In this document: one piece after another, positions 23,619 to 36,299 of the stretch
Numbering within the stretch: the first letter of the stretch is position 1
Layout: every line of letters starts with the position of its first letter
DNA from: Diorhabda sublineata
Taxonomy: Eukaryota > Arthropoda > Insecta > Coleoptera > Chrysomelidae
Reading direction: 5' to 3'
Length of the DNA stretch: 64,000 nt
NCBI RefSeq assembly: GCF_026230105.1
Contig: NC_079476.1
Span: forward strand, 29,378,559 to 29,442,558
The notes under the pieces: model-generated
Told to the model about the DNA's origin: nothing
Database searches by the model: none
What the model saw: only the letters and a program-made list of their open reading frames with translations
Program-made: the position numbers and the translations under genes

Positions 23619-25114
23619 TTTACCAATAAAAACCTATTAAAAGATGTAAAGAATAACAATCTAAAAAATAGAACATTATTAGCAGTCATCTAGATAATAA
23701 TTAAAGGACAGTAATGTCCTAATATTTATTAATAAACACTGAACCTATTTTGTACTGATTTCTAATAAACATTACAATTTCTGCGGTGCACGTTCCTAAT
23801 AAAATTGAAAACAACTAGAAATCTAGCATATGTGCGAAGAAATAAATTATTATAATCTTTTCCAAAGACAAACATACTTGATCTATATATTCATTGTATC
23901 AAAATACGAAAACGTAAATATTACATATATTATGTAGAGCATATGTTGAATATATTTAAGGAGAAACATGATTGTAGAAACAACTTTCCTATGTATTCAG
24001 TCATGACGACTTAATGAGAAAATTAGAATAAATTCTAATTGTAAATTAAATAAGTCGTTCCATAAAACATAAACGGATTTCACTATAGATTACGTGAGAT
24101 GTTTATGTTGTGTTCTATTGTTGCTTATGCTACTGTAACATCAGCGGTGCACAAACAATTAGATATATCAAATGAAAGTAATATTTCATGAACACAACTG
24201 TCTGTCTTAACGTCTAATTTGAAACACCGGAGGTTCACGTCCATAATTTAATATTCTATAATAGGCGTAAGTCGTTTCAACGGTTATTTTTAAATTTAGT
24301 TGATCTTAATTCCATAAGATACTTGGGCCAAGCGACTTATGTGATTTCGGTGCGGAGGTCATAGATTAGGTTTATATATAACTTGAAAAAAAAATATTAT
24401 ACTAGTTAAGAAGATAAGTACCTATCCATTTCCATTTCAGAAGTTACTTAGGTATTCAAGAAACGAGAAATAAATTATTAAATGTAAAAATTTAAATTTC
24501 TCATTGTAACAAATAATATATGAATACTATTCAATTTAATGGATTCTGAATTGAAACTGCTCTTCACAAATATTTAGTTGGTCGTTATACCACAAGAAGC
24601 GCACAATTCTGATTCTGTGACATGTAAGTGTCAATTAAATAATCAAAGTATTTAATTACTCGTTTTATTGCATAAAAAAGCTCAACAAAACACGGATCTA
24701 CTTTATGCGGAGTTAAAGATAATATTCCCTAAAGCGAATGTAACAACGGCAAATTTCTTTATATCTTAATATGCATAAGGTAATTCAGGGTGATATATTT
24801 AATCGTTTAAACTGACCAGTTAAAAAAATTCAACTCTTCTCAATAAATGGGGCTATGTATCAGCATTGCGCGCTTGAAGTTTGTGAGAGATCGCACGTAG
24901 TGCAGTTTGTAGTGCCGAAAAAATTAAAAAGACAAGTATTTCATTAGTTTTATATTAAACCTAACTCAAAAATCGTTAGCACATGTTAATTTCTAAGTTG
25001 TGAACGTGATTTCATAATCAATTTTGTATTAATTTTACTTTTATTTTGTTATTTGATGTTTTTTTAGTTCCTATAACCTCAAAATCGTCAAAATTATTTT
25101 ACTTTGTCAATGCT
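23619..25114. other. Gene-free stretch
   Basis: AT-rich. A weak inverted pair around 24270 and 24332 (GGCGTAAGTCG against CGACTTATG) is the only structure seen. Confidence 0.45.
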
Positions 25115-25119
25115 TTAGT

Positions 25120-26520
25120 TTGTATGGCCATCTTATCCTAAAGGTATGGTTTACATGGCCATAGTTTTTAAGGCTTACATGGCCATACTATTTTTAGGTG
25201 TTAACCAATTTATGTTTTGTTATTAGAATAATAATAAATATAAAATAAAAAAATAATGCAATAACTTTTAACATTCCAAGAAAAACTTTGGAATCGCGTA
25301 ACAAATTGTTTACTGATCTTTTCAACATCTTTAATATGGACGAAATTGGTCTCCAACTGAATAATCATCCTGGATCAGTGAAGACAGGAAGTAAAGCCCC
25401 AGCCACAATAACGTTGACGGAAAAAGTCGGTGATAGCCTGCTGCGGTGCCGAAGGAATATTTTTACCTACCGCTTGCATCATGAAGGGCCAAAATGAAAA
25501 AGCAGAGTATGAAGATGGCTCACCTCCAGGTTCCGTCCTCTACATGTCACAAAAATCGACCTACACAACTGTGTATATCTTTACAGCTTGGCTTAACCAC
25601 TATTTTATTCCTCGAAAACCAACTGGTCCTACTGATTGTTGATGGACATGCTTCGCATTGTTCGGTTGAAGTTTTTGAACTACCCAAAGCAAATGAAATT
25701 ATTCTTTTTTATTTTTCGAAGCCATACTACTCATCATCTCCAACTTTAGCCACAGCTTAGTCCTAAAAATCGTATTTTAATGAACAATGTTGCAATTGGC
25801 TTCGTTTCAAAGGAATGTTTCTTCTGGTTCAGCTCTATTGGAATATATCCATATAACCCGTCCATTATTCCTGATTATGCTTTTATATCAGACTTCTATA
25901 AAAAGCAAAATAAAGGACCAATATAGCCTAACGTTTTTAATGAAAGTCAAATAGCAGAATCGTTGGGTCGTGAATCGAAATCACAAACAACCAGGAACTC
26001 AAAAATCCGTTACAGACACTATCGAAACCTCTTGTGAATTCCTTTGTGAACTAAGTCCTATTGATAACACTACAGGAAAACGTGCAAAACAAGTAGTAGA
26101 AATACTGACATCAAAATGAAGTATGAAAAAAGAAATCAAAAAATAGAGAAGAAACAAAATATTAAAAATGCCGTTTGGATAAAAAGAAAGCAGAATCAAC
26201 TTCTGAAGTACAATGTAAAATAGATTTAGATATTGAGATTCAGCTAGAGAAGACTACAAATATGATTGTATAAGGTGTGGTGGAAACTACTATAAAACTG
26301 AAAAAAAATCGAAGATTGGATTCAGTTTATTTACTATCTCAAATGGATGCATGCTCTGTTTGAAAATACTTGCGGCACATGTGGTAAAAAGGTAAAAAAA
26401 AGAGTGAAGATAAGGAAAATCTAAGCCAGGGGAAAGGAAAAAAAGACGAAGAAATAATATGGCCAACTTCTACTAATACTATGGCCATCAGACAAGGATG
26501 GGTCGGATAAGATGGCAACT
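25120..26520 (+). mobile_element. Decayed pogo/Tigger-like element
   Basis: The ends carry TGGCCATCTTATCC (25124-25137) and its inverse GGATAAGATGGCAA (26505-26518). Just inside, TATGGCCAT or CATGGCCAT recurs at 25154 and 25178 on the left, and ATATGGCCA and TATGGCCAT at about 26457 and 26480 on the right, forming subterminal repeats. The interior encodes a broken pogo-type transposase on the plus strand. No clear target duplication can be named because both ends are worn. Confidence 0.6.
25288..26400 (+). pseudogene. pogo-like transposase relic (DDE_1 type)
   Basis: In order on the plus strand: NMDEIGLQLNNHPGSV (first catalytic Asp, family pattern NxDExG), IACCGAEGIFLPTACI in a shifted frame near 25430, YTTVYIFTAWLNHYFIP near 25562, LLIVDGHASHCS (second catalytic Asp, DGHxSH) near 25632, then a HTTHHLQ remnant where the LPxHTTHxLQPLD block with the third acidic residue belongs. 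A worn C-x2-C...C-x2-C stretch at 26270-26395 (CIRCGG ... CGTCGKK) resembles the PHD-like finger seen at the C-terminus of some pogo proteins. The N-terminal DNA-binding half is missing. At least three frameshifts and several stops inactivate it. Confidence 0.75.
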
Positions 26521-28485
26521 TACTTAATTTAAAACAAGTTAAATACTAAAATGTCAAATTGTCTTCAAAGTCTTTAAAATTTAAAAGTTTAAAGAGATTG
26601 ACAATAAAATACAGATTTTCATTTCTTTCGCAGTTACATACATACCCTATTATATCTATTTCGGGCCAAACACTGCTTACAATTTGTTCTTCACTTCACA
26701 TCAATTAACATACTGGAGGCGGTATAATATGTTTTGCTTAGTAGGGAAAACTGATAATATGTAAAAGTAAACTGTGTTGAGAACCTTACACTATAGTCAC
26801 AGTTTTTAACAAAAGGCAGGGAGACGTACCTTTTTTCTCCGTAATTTGTATAACTAGATAAATAGCCCCGTAACTTTAAGAGTTTGTTGATTGCCTCATT
26901 AGGAGAAGCCATTGTCTCCCCGAAATTACCCATACAGTTTATATTTCAATGAATTGTTTTGCATTATCAATTTATAGTATAGTATAGTCAATTCGCGTGC
27001 GATAGAGACCAATTAAAATAGTCTATATGGTCAGTATTTGTTTAGATATATAGGTTAATAATTCAAATAATAATGAATTGTCTTGGTTTGTCAACTCCTT
27101 AGGAAATAGTAGCAAGAAAAATAAACAATATTATAGGAAATTGTTTCCGTTTTCAACTTTCCATTTGACAAAGTTTACAAATAACCCATATTGAGGGTAT
27201 ATGTACCAAATACTACCACGTGAAAATTTTGATCATTGTGATTTAAGATTATTTCTACCAACTGCTGGATTTGATTCTATCAACAGGGAAAACAATGAAA
27301 AGGAGAATGGTCTTGGAAAATCTTGGAATCTTGGAAAAGAATGGAAGTAAGGAAACGCCATAAAAAATAGTGGGTAAGAAAAAAGGTACTCATAACAGTT
27401 TAGAGAAATTGAGAATAAGATGGCAATAGATAATAGTAGAATACGTTGGTTCAAGAGGAACCGGAACCCTCAATCGACTTTTGAAACGGTAAAACGAAAT
27501 AAGAAGAGATATAAGTGAAGAAATTAAGATAATAATTCAAAGTCAGAACGCAAGTGCAATTATATGCAAAGATGAAAAATATTCCAGATCTAGATTATTT
27601 ATGGTGCAGTAACGGACTATTTATTATTATAAAAATTATTTATCTATCTGTACATTATAAAAATAGAAACAGTAAATCGAACCATAAAAATAACTTCTAT
27701 CAAGTTATCCAAGTTATACAGTTAACAATAATATTCATGAAAATTTAATTTTAGTATAAGATTGTTATGGACAATGAGTTCCTATGGAGCCGTTCATGGC
27801 GAATTTTGCGGCTTTTACGATTTTGTAACTGTTTTTGCTGTACTACCTGCGGAATACTTGAAATTCACATTTCTAGTTATTGGGCATATTTTAGGTTAAT
27901 TTTTATTAACCGCGGAGTTCGAATAACAAGATACTACACTAGAAAATGTTTGTAATGTAGTTTGAATCAAATTTATGAAAAATTTGACATTCAAATTGCA
28001 TATCATTCTTTATTGCTATACTACTCATTCAACAACAAGAATATAAATGTTTAATAGAAGAACATGAGGGAAATTATAAGATTCCAATACTATTACAATC
28101 GAATAATAAACAAACCACATCAGTTGAAAAGGTTTCTAACAAAAATTCTCACAGGAAATAATCAAGCACATATTGACTGTACTCACGGTTAGGTTATTGT
28201 TGAACTTGGCCTCCAAGAATTTACTTCACAACTAAAAAGGTCGAGTCACACTACCTGAATAGACTAACAGTTGGGCGTCCCGAGTTTTAACCTTCACCCT
28301 TCGAGCTGTCAGTCCGTTATTACGTAGATGGTAGAAAAATTAGAGAAATATAAACCACAGTTTGTTGGAAGTAAAATTTTGATGTAAAATGATTAGATTT
28401 ATTTACCATTAAACATTGAAATGTTTATCTTTTAGTTAGTATTCCGAGTACATTTGTATTTAATTCAATTATATTACATTTCACT
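26521..28485. other. Gene-free stretch
   Basis: No supported feature. Short unrecognised frames at 26691-26933 and 27767-27955 are within chance expectation. Confidence 0.45.
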
Positions 28486-29030
28486 TTGATTATTTCGAAC
28501 ATCAAAAACGTCAGTTTTAATCCAACACATCCAACAATTCAACTAAGATGCGAAATTATTTATATTACTCCCACCAGAGATTTTCTCTTTATCGTATCGT
28601 TGCCAGTTTTATCTGCGAAAATTATGTTTAACAATTTATTTCAAAATATGAAATTCGACAGTTATATTTTTATTTTTCGGAGATTGTTTATATGTTCTAG
28701 ACTATTATTGATATTCTTTGCAATAATTTCGTATCATTTCAAGTATTTTAGCATTTCCATCTTTATTTCATTTGCTACCGATGCTTTTCTTATTTTCAGT
28801 TTTTCTTGCGTCTTTATCACCTCGCTCTTTTTTATTCCTGCTCCTGAATTTTCTAGTGTTCCGCTTGTTCTTGCTATAATGCCGGTCTCTCTTTCTGATT
28901 GCTCTTCATTTATTTACGCTTCTTTATGTCCCTATATTAGTAACTCTTCGAAGTGATCCTTCCATCAGTCGAACATTCCATTTTCTTCGGTTATAATATT
29001 CTCGTTTGTAGCTTTTAAGTTGTTTATTAG
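28486..29030 (-). pseudogene. LINE (RTE/jockey-type) ORF2 relic
   Basis: Minus-strand translation near the right edge gives WKDHFEELL, then TQEKLKIRKASVANEIKMEM, matching the linker and start of non-LTR reverse transcriptases (WxxYFxxLL ... AIKKLKNGKAPGxDGIPxEML). The opposite strand carries a 156-codon frame that is merely its antisense, helped by the purine bias of the coding strand. Downstream reverse-transcriptase motifs are lost. Stops and frameshifts make it dead. Confidence 0.6.
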
Positions 29031-30372
29031 ATTTTTCTCCTCTTTTCTTACTGATCTCAATATATTACAAAATTTTCCCACGATATAGCCTTATTTTCTT
29101 ATGGTAGTTTTTTTACTATGCCACTCTGTTATTTGTATAATTCCTAATCTTCGTAATTTCTGTTAGGTATACCTTCCAAAATATTTTTATTTTCACTTTT
29201 ATCACATGTGTATTACTTTAATTTTTTTTTTGTTTTACATATTCCACATAACTCCATAGACATTAATATTAGAGTAGAAAAAGTAACAACATTATAGAAA
29301 TTCAAGTAAATATGGCAACGATAAAATTTTATCTTACTACAAGTATATTTTGGTGTGATTTTGTGAAAATATAAAGTAATTTATTACTTACGCCTAGAGT
29401 GTACATAAGAGTAATTAATTTGAAGTCGGATTTATCTTTTCATAGGAAACTATTTTCTATTATAGTTATTTTATTTTAATGTTAACCATTAGCCTATGTA
29501 TACGTTTTGATAATTTCATTATCTTATAGTGACTAATCAATTATGAAACTATCATGAAAATTTAGAGAGAAGATAATGAGAATACCAGAAATATACAAAT
29601 TATTTTTTAATTGTCATTGGGTTATTAGCAAACATCTCTACGTCTACTACAGCATTTTAATGCTTGGTAATAAAAATAATAATGTTCCGTCATTTATTTT
29701 TTCCTATTTTAATGAAGTTATTGAAACTTATTGAATATATTTGTGTTAATCACAATTTTTACGATCTTTCTGGACATAAATGTTTTTGCAATTATCAATT
29801 AAAACCATGTATTTATTCATACTTAATTCAGATTATTCTAGCTAATTAGTATACTTATCTATTTTTGAATTATTTTGACATCACACGAAGTGAATATAAA
29901 TAGATTACAAGCTATTTTCCAGCTTTTAAGTTTATGGATATATTATATACCCATAAACTTCCAACATATTGTTATTACTAACCTAACGTACTTTTATAAT
30001 GCAAATATTTTTATCTTTATAACCATTTTTTCACGTACTCCAGTAACATCTTTACCATAAATGTACCATAGATTTAATATTCCTTCTTCTTTCCTCAGCT
30101 TCCTGTTCATACCGTTTCCAGTTCATTTCTCTTTTTCCCATGTTCTTTGTTCTTTCTGTCTCTGCCTCTTATCACTCGTTTTCATTTTCCGCATCAATCT
30201 GGTGATTATCTCCAAGAATCATAAATCAGCATTGGTAATAGAACTAACTTTGTACAGCACTACGTGTTTATTTTATCTTGTTTACTCTACTGGATACCTC
30301 TTCGACTATTTTTTAATTTGGTTTCACAATTAGATCTAGATACTTTAGGTTGTTGACGTTCTTTTCCTGCAG
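29031..30372. other. Gene-free stretch
   Basis: Very AT-rich and no supported feature. The frame at 30061-30333 is unrecognised. Confidence 0.45.
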
Positions 30373-31081
30373 TGTAGAATGCTGTGTGTAAAATGATATT
30401 GTAAGATCGTCATGTGACATACCATGATATTCAGGAATACTTGGGAATTAGTTTCACTCGTAAACATTCAATAGTGCATGATTATTTTGCTGCCAAAAAG
30501 TTTTGTTAGTGTTGGATACCGCATAACTTGACAATCGTTCAAAAAAAAACTTATTGTGTTGGTGCAAAAAAATTCTGAAAAACTTGTTTGCACACGAACC
30601 ACTTTGAGGCAAATAGTTACCTGTTTTTTCAGAATAATAGGACATTCCGCTACACTTTGCCAGAAGTGTTTGAAAAAATCACGGAAATCAATCGCAGAAA
30701 ACGAATCATCCCCCCCCCCTCCAAGACAATTCAAACTCTCGCACATCAGTTAAAACAAGAACTTTTTGGAACAGTCAAACATCGAATTGATTGGGTCATC
30801 TGCCGTACTTGTTAGGCGCCCAATGATCTCTTCTTATTCCCGCAGATCAAAAATAAATTGCGAGGTCAACGTTTTTCCACACCTGAAGAAGCGGTTGATG
30901 CGTTCAGATCACATATTTCGGACATACCTCGATTGGAATGGAAAAAATGCTTCGACAATTGGTACAAACGCATGCAAAAGTATATTAACCTATGAAGAAT
31001 GTTTTGAAAACCATAGAGTCATATCCAACTACAAATATTTGTTTTTACTTATGTATCTCAAAACTCAAGTCGCAACCCTCG
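30373..31081 (+). pseudogene. mariner copy C (5'-truncated)
   Basis: It starts inside the transposase (matching NIDAVRK...) and runs to an intact right terminus, ending AACTCAAGTCGCAACCCTCG. Clear coding survives at 30845-30990: QIKNKLRGQRFSTPEEAV then DAFRSHISDIP and WKKCFDNWYKRM, the mariner C-terminus. The second-Asp region is wrecked by a C9 homopolymer at 30711-30719. Compared with copy B, the first about 320 bases and left inverted repeat are missing. Confidence 0.85.
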
Positions 31082-31910
31082 TGTTTGACTGAAAGTAAAA
31101 TCAAATCTCACGTTGACCTAAATGTCTGTTTAGCATGTAATATGTTGTCCAAGTCCTGTCTTAGTCTATCGTCAATTATATATTTAAATAACTTGTATGT
31201 AGTTTCTATTTTATCTATTCCGGGTATTTCACTTATTTTCTATTCTATTGTTATTCATCTGAGTAACCTTTTTTCAAAACTTATTAGAATATATTTGTAA
31301 AACATTTACCAAACAATTATATTACAAAAATTTTTATCACATTCTGAAAATGCCGTAAAGCAAGTTTACTCTACGCCTATGGTGAACATTCAAACACTTT
31401 GTTTCTAACATTGCTTTCCAGTCAAAGAGATCTCGCTCTCTAACTATTTCAAAACATGAATCGTCGGAATTTACCTTTATGAATTTCATGTCTCTATTTT
31501 GTATTATCTTTGATTTCAACTTAAGCTGGTTGCTGATTTAGAATTTATGAGTTCTCTATTTAACCAAAATAAAAATGGAATAAATCATCCCAAACTAGAC
31601 CAAAATCACATGTCAAACACGCCGTAGCATCATGCCCATCAAAAATAGCGGCACATAAAATATTTGACTACAAACCCATAATAATTATGTGTTCAATATG
31701 TTACAATATTAAATAGTTTTGTACATACCTTTTCCAAACCAAATTTTCACAACGTAATATCTTACAAGTTGTATTTGGTTGTATGTATGTACCTTATCAG
31801 TCTACAGTTTTTTGGAATTACAAAATGATCATCTCACAATGATAAGGATTAATGATGCATTCAATTAACGTGTTGCACTTTTTGAACCACTCACTTTTTA
31901 TCATAATTAT
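31082..31910. other. Gene-free stretch
   Basis: Nothing supported. Confidence 0.45.
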
Positions 31911-31911
31911 G

Positions 31912-32396
31912 GACAGTTGTGATTATGGAGGTAAGGAGAACCATCTCTGGGCTACAGAAAGTGTCCATCACGTTAGGGAGGCGCTACTATCGCATGAGTG
32001 TAAATTTTAAACAAAGCGCTAGAAATTCAAGAATAAGGACAGAGAAAGAAAGACGTGAAAATTGACACTTTCTTTCTAGAAATTCACAATAATTAATTAA
32101 CATTAAGCGTTATCTCAAAGTAGCTTTTCTAGGTTATATTTACAAAATTATTTTTTACTACGTGAATAGTTTAGATTTTGTATACCAATAGTTAATTAAC
32201 GACTCCAGTCATTTAAAAATTTTTAACACTGCATACTTCACTCTATCTGAAATAACTAAGTTCATATTATATCCCGTCCGACAGGAGCGCCATTCTGGTC
32301 AAATTTTAAATTATAATTTACGGTCTACAAGCTGACAGTTTTTAAGCTAACCTCCCATAAGAGTTGGTCCTCCTTACCTCTACCCTCCATAGTTGT
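31912..32396. mobile_element. Possible MITE with inverted ends, about 480 bp
   Basis: The left end reads TTATGGAGGTAAGGAGAACCATCTC, and the right end is its inverse with small differences (GGTCCTCCTTACC ... CCTCCATAG). The inner half contains no frame. A GGCGCT motif also pairs between 31980 and 32289. A TA-type target duplication is not obvious. Confidence 0.5.
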
Positions 32397-35179
32397 GATG
32401 TTTGTTCAATTCTGCGAAAATTTCTGTCGTGTTCGAACAAAGTAAAATTAAATTTTTATGACAATATGTATGTAATTTATGACATGAAAATATGTATATA
32501 ATTTATTCTTAGCTTCTAAATTTTATTTTAGATCAACGATGAAAACTTTTTACTAAAATACCTTATTTATTATAACTATCAGGAATGAGCCGGCTGATGT
32601 TTTATTCACTCTTGAAGTAACCCCACTTTCATCTTTTCTCTAATCGAGGTTATATTTTGTCATAAAAAATACCAAATACTATAGTTACACTACATTCTTT
32701 TTGACAAAGGTTTATCTAACATAAATTGGAATTTAGGATGGCGTCCGGAATAAATTTTGGGCACTTTTTGCATGTGTTCAATATCTAAGGAAATGGTCAA
32801 ATAAGGAGAAAAAACTAAGAATTTTTTGTTGGTAATCGTTACTTCTGTAGTAATTATATCACATGAAAAAAACTGAGTGAAAAAATATTTAAACATAAAT
32901 ATATTTAAAGAGCATAAAAATAAAAATCACACTTTTGGTGTAAGCCTGGTACAACTCGTCTTCAAACATGATTTAAATAATAGATTCTAAAAATGACAAA
33001 GCTGAAAAAGTATATTATAACATATTGGTACAAGAATGTAATGGTAGGTTGATCACAGAACTATCACTTTCTAATAATTAGCTGAAAAATCCGCTATTGA
33101 GTAAACTTTAAATTCATTGTCATGGATACTAATGTACAAAATAGTGTAGTTAAATTGATTACAAAATGGTTGGAAAAAAGTTGAGGTGTAAATGAACATA
33201 GTCATAAGTGTACGACTATTTAAATTTTCCAACCGCTGCCACCAAACTCACTGTATACATGAATCACCCACAACTTAGAGTATTACTATATTTACACTAG
33301 TTTTTCAAACAGTCAAGTATTTTTTAATAATTTTAACTTTTAAATTTTAATGCAATTTAAACAAAGTGTGGATAAATATTTAATTTTTTTTACTTGAATT
33401 TTTTTGAATTTACAAGAACAAAAATGATTTGAAAATAAAACTTTAGAAGATTTTGAAACATCTACAAGAAATCAATATGAAATTTGCAAAAATAAGTTGA
33501 TTTCATTGTAAAGACTTAATTAAAATAATTAACAAAAATGCAAAATAGTACACAAAAAATAAGGTAATCAATATTCAGGTTATATTATTAAATGCTGAAC
33601 CAATTTCGAGTTATCAATAGACAAAAATATATTCAAGAATTTTATTTGGAATTTCCATCTAAACAGACCAACTAACAGAATAAGTCAAAACATGTACGCA
33701 TCTATTTCTGTTGGTCATAATGTACTTAGAAAAGAAACCTACAAAAAGAAATACTTTTGCTTCTCCGTAAGCAAGATGGTTTTATAAAATTTCCAAGTTT
33801 CTTGTTGACGTGGGATAATAGGATTAGGCAACTACATTGGCCTAAGGGGGGGATTTTGAAAGCTGGTAATAAGAACGTTCTATGCCAAAAACGTGTGAAT
33901 TGAAAATTTAGGATATTCTATGCGTCTGAAAATTCACTTTTAACATTCACCATCATTATTTTGGGGAAAATTTAAGAAATATTACTTAGGACTACCATAA
34001 AAGTGTAATAACGCTCTCAGGGCTGATGGAACTCCAGCATGATGGGGTGCTACGGTTAGTTACATCACCTCGAAGTTCACCAAGTGACTCACTGAAGAAA
34101 AAGCTTCAATTTGAAAAAAGAGATTCAAATTGACAATTAATCTGATATTATACTATTGTTTTAAGTAGACTACTAGAAATACAAATCATGCTAATTATGT
34201 TAGTTTCATCAATTTCACCGTAAACCATACAGAAGTTTCATACTAGACAATAAATACTCCGAAGCTATGAGTAAAAGATAAAATGAAATTTAATCCTGAT
34301 TTATTTGACAATTAAAAATATAATTTGAATGAATAAATAAATTGAAATTTATTTATAAATTTTCCTAAATGACAGGCGTATAAACCGCACACCTAACCAC
34401 AACATTTTTAAATAATGACATTATCTGAACTAAATAAAAAATCTCTCTTTATTTTACAATAACATAGTTGATGAAGCATTGGAAACAAAGTTGTACTCAC
34501 CTCAATCCTTTTCGTACAATTTCCAAGGTATAACTACCAGTATTTTTCGAGTAGGGAAGTTTTATACACTTGTAGTTATTTTGAACAATGTCTGCCCTTA
34601 AGGTGTGTCTCTAGATTACCAATTAACACAACAACAAAATAAATCTTTATGAATTTTTTATTATCTTTGAATAGTATTTGTATACACAAACATACATGTT
34701 ATCGATCGATGTTTTTATGGATGTAATACCATGGAAGTGAACAATAAAATTCAGCAAATTCTCTTATGAAATTAATATTTCCCGATTCGAATCAGACGGT
34801 TTCATCTAGCCATAAAAATCAATAAATATTGATTTTCTGGTGTAACAATTATGTTGAAATTGAATCATGATTATCAGGGCGATTTAATGTTAACTGATAG
34901 TGGAAGATATAAAAATCGACTATAGATTATATTGTAACAAATTATGTGAGTAAAAGACTAAGTTATAAACATCATTAATCCCAGATAGCGTTAAGTTACG
35001 CTCAATTTAGAATAACAGGAGTGAAGAAGAAATGCTAGCAATATTTATATGATAACAAGTATTTAGAATTATTTTCCTTTTTTTTTCTCTCTGCTCTATT
35101 CAGCGAGGAATAATATTTTGGGTATCGAAAGCAATGTTAGAGAAATTTTACAATTCACATTTATTACGTAAATCGCCAA
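32397..35179. other. Gene-free stretch
   Basis: AT-rich and no supported exon or element in 2.8 kb. Confidence 0.45.
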
Positions 35180-35690
35180 AATTGTCGTTTTGGGGAAAAA
35201 AAGAATCCACAGACCTTACATAATCGCCCGTTGCATAGTCTGTTACTTCTGCACGCTATGTCAACATGATACGCAAATTTTTCGGGCCTCAACTGCAACA
35301 ATTTGAGTATTATAACTGGCTGGCATGGTTCCAACAGGATGGGGCCTCACCGCATACCACCAATAACTTTTTAGCTGCATTGCACGAGTTGTTCACAGTA
35401 AAGTTTATTTCACGAAGAGGTGATATTGAATGGCCACCTCAGAGCCCTGAATAGATCCCAACTGATTTTTTCTTCTAGGGTTATCTTAAGAGCGTAGTCT
35501 ACGAGAATAATCCACAAAATTTGACAGATTTAAGAGACAATATTGAAGAAAAGATCAGGAATATTCCTCGGTCACTTCTTCAAAATGTTTCTGAAAATGT
35601 ATTCAAACGGTTTGAGGAATGCAGTCAACGTGATGGCTGTCATTTAAACAATGTCATGTTAAAAAGTAAAATTTTGTTTCTTATCTTTTA
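35180..35690 (+). pseudogene. Tc1/mariner-superfamily transposase relic with long D-D spacing
   Basis: Plus-strand blocks: ENPQ/RPLHS-like start near 35210, RYVNMIRKFFGPQL at 35255, WFQQDGASPHTTNNF (second catalytic Asp) near 35327, ISRRGDIEWPPQSPE near 35410, a stop, then TDFFF and GYLKSVVYENNPQNLTDL to about 35530, and a helical tail ending near HLNNVM. This is the same clade as the intact transposase at 46071-47150, from which it differs widely. Two in-frame stops (one before the third Asp region, one replacing its Leu/Trp) and the missing N-terminus show it is dead. Inverted repeats were not found. Confidence 0.8.
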
Positions 35691-36299
35691 ATTCATACCA
35701 ATAAAAATTTCTGGTGTACCGAAGTAAACATTATATTTGTCAGTGCTATTGCAAAACAAAAATTGAAGGTCCCACACAATATATATTATTTACTTTTGTT
35801 AGGTACTTCTTAATAATAATGATAGTCCTAATGAGCAATAGCCATTTGTTATTTTCTGCATTACTTGTTCAAATTAATGTCTTTCAATGTTATTAAATGA
35901 AGTCAAAAAATTCCACCGGATATTTTGAAATTCAGATGAAAAACTGTAATACGAACGACTTTTTGTTGCGACATGTCCCTTAAAGTATATTTGAACGTAG
36001 CTATTAATTTAAACGACTGACTCGGTTAAGCAATGTGATTGTACAATTGCATTCATTATACAAGCTAGATACGAACTTATTCCATCTACATTCACGTTAA
36101 TTTTAGTCCGTTTCCATCCAATTAGTTGAATGTTCTGAGAGAATAAGTAACTGTAATTTGTGTAACATTGAGGTATACTTTTAGTACTTATTAATCCAGG
36201 AATTCAATAAAAGAGAAAGATTAAAGTATTTTATATTATATAAAAATCAATTAGTACCTTTATTTTCTATCGTTATGTTTCTGTTTCATAGTTACAACT
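35691..36299. other. Gene-free stretch
   Basis: Nothing supported. Confidence 0.45.

Noticed and set aside
24270..24350. Inverted pair around AAGTCG
   Set aside because: Arms are under 12 bases with mismatches, expected by chance.
28486..28956. 156-codon plus-strand frame, one of the longest in the window
   Set aside because: It is antisense to a decayed LINE whose purine-rich coding strand leaves few stops on the complement; no domain or splice signals.
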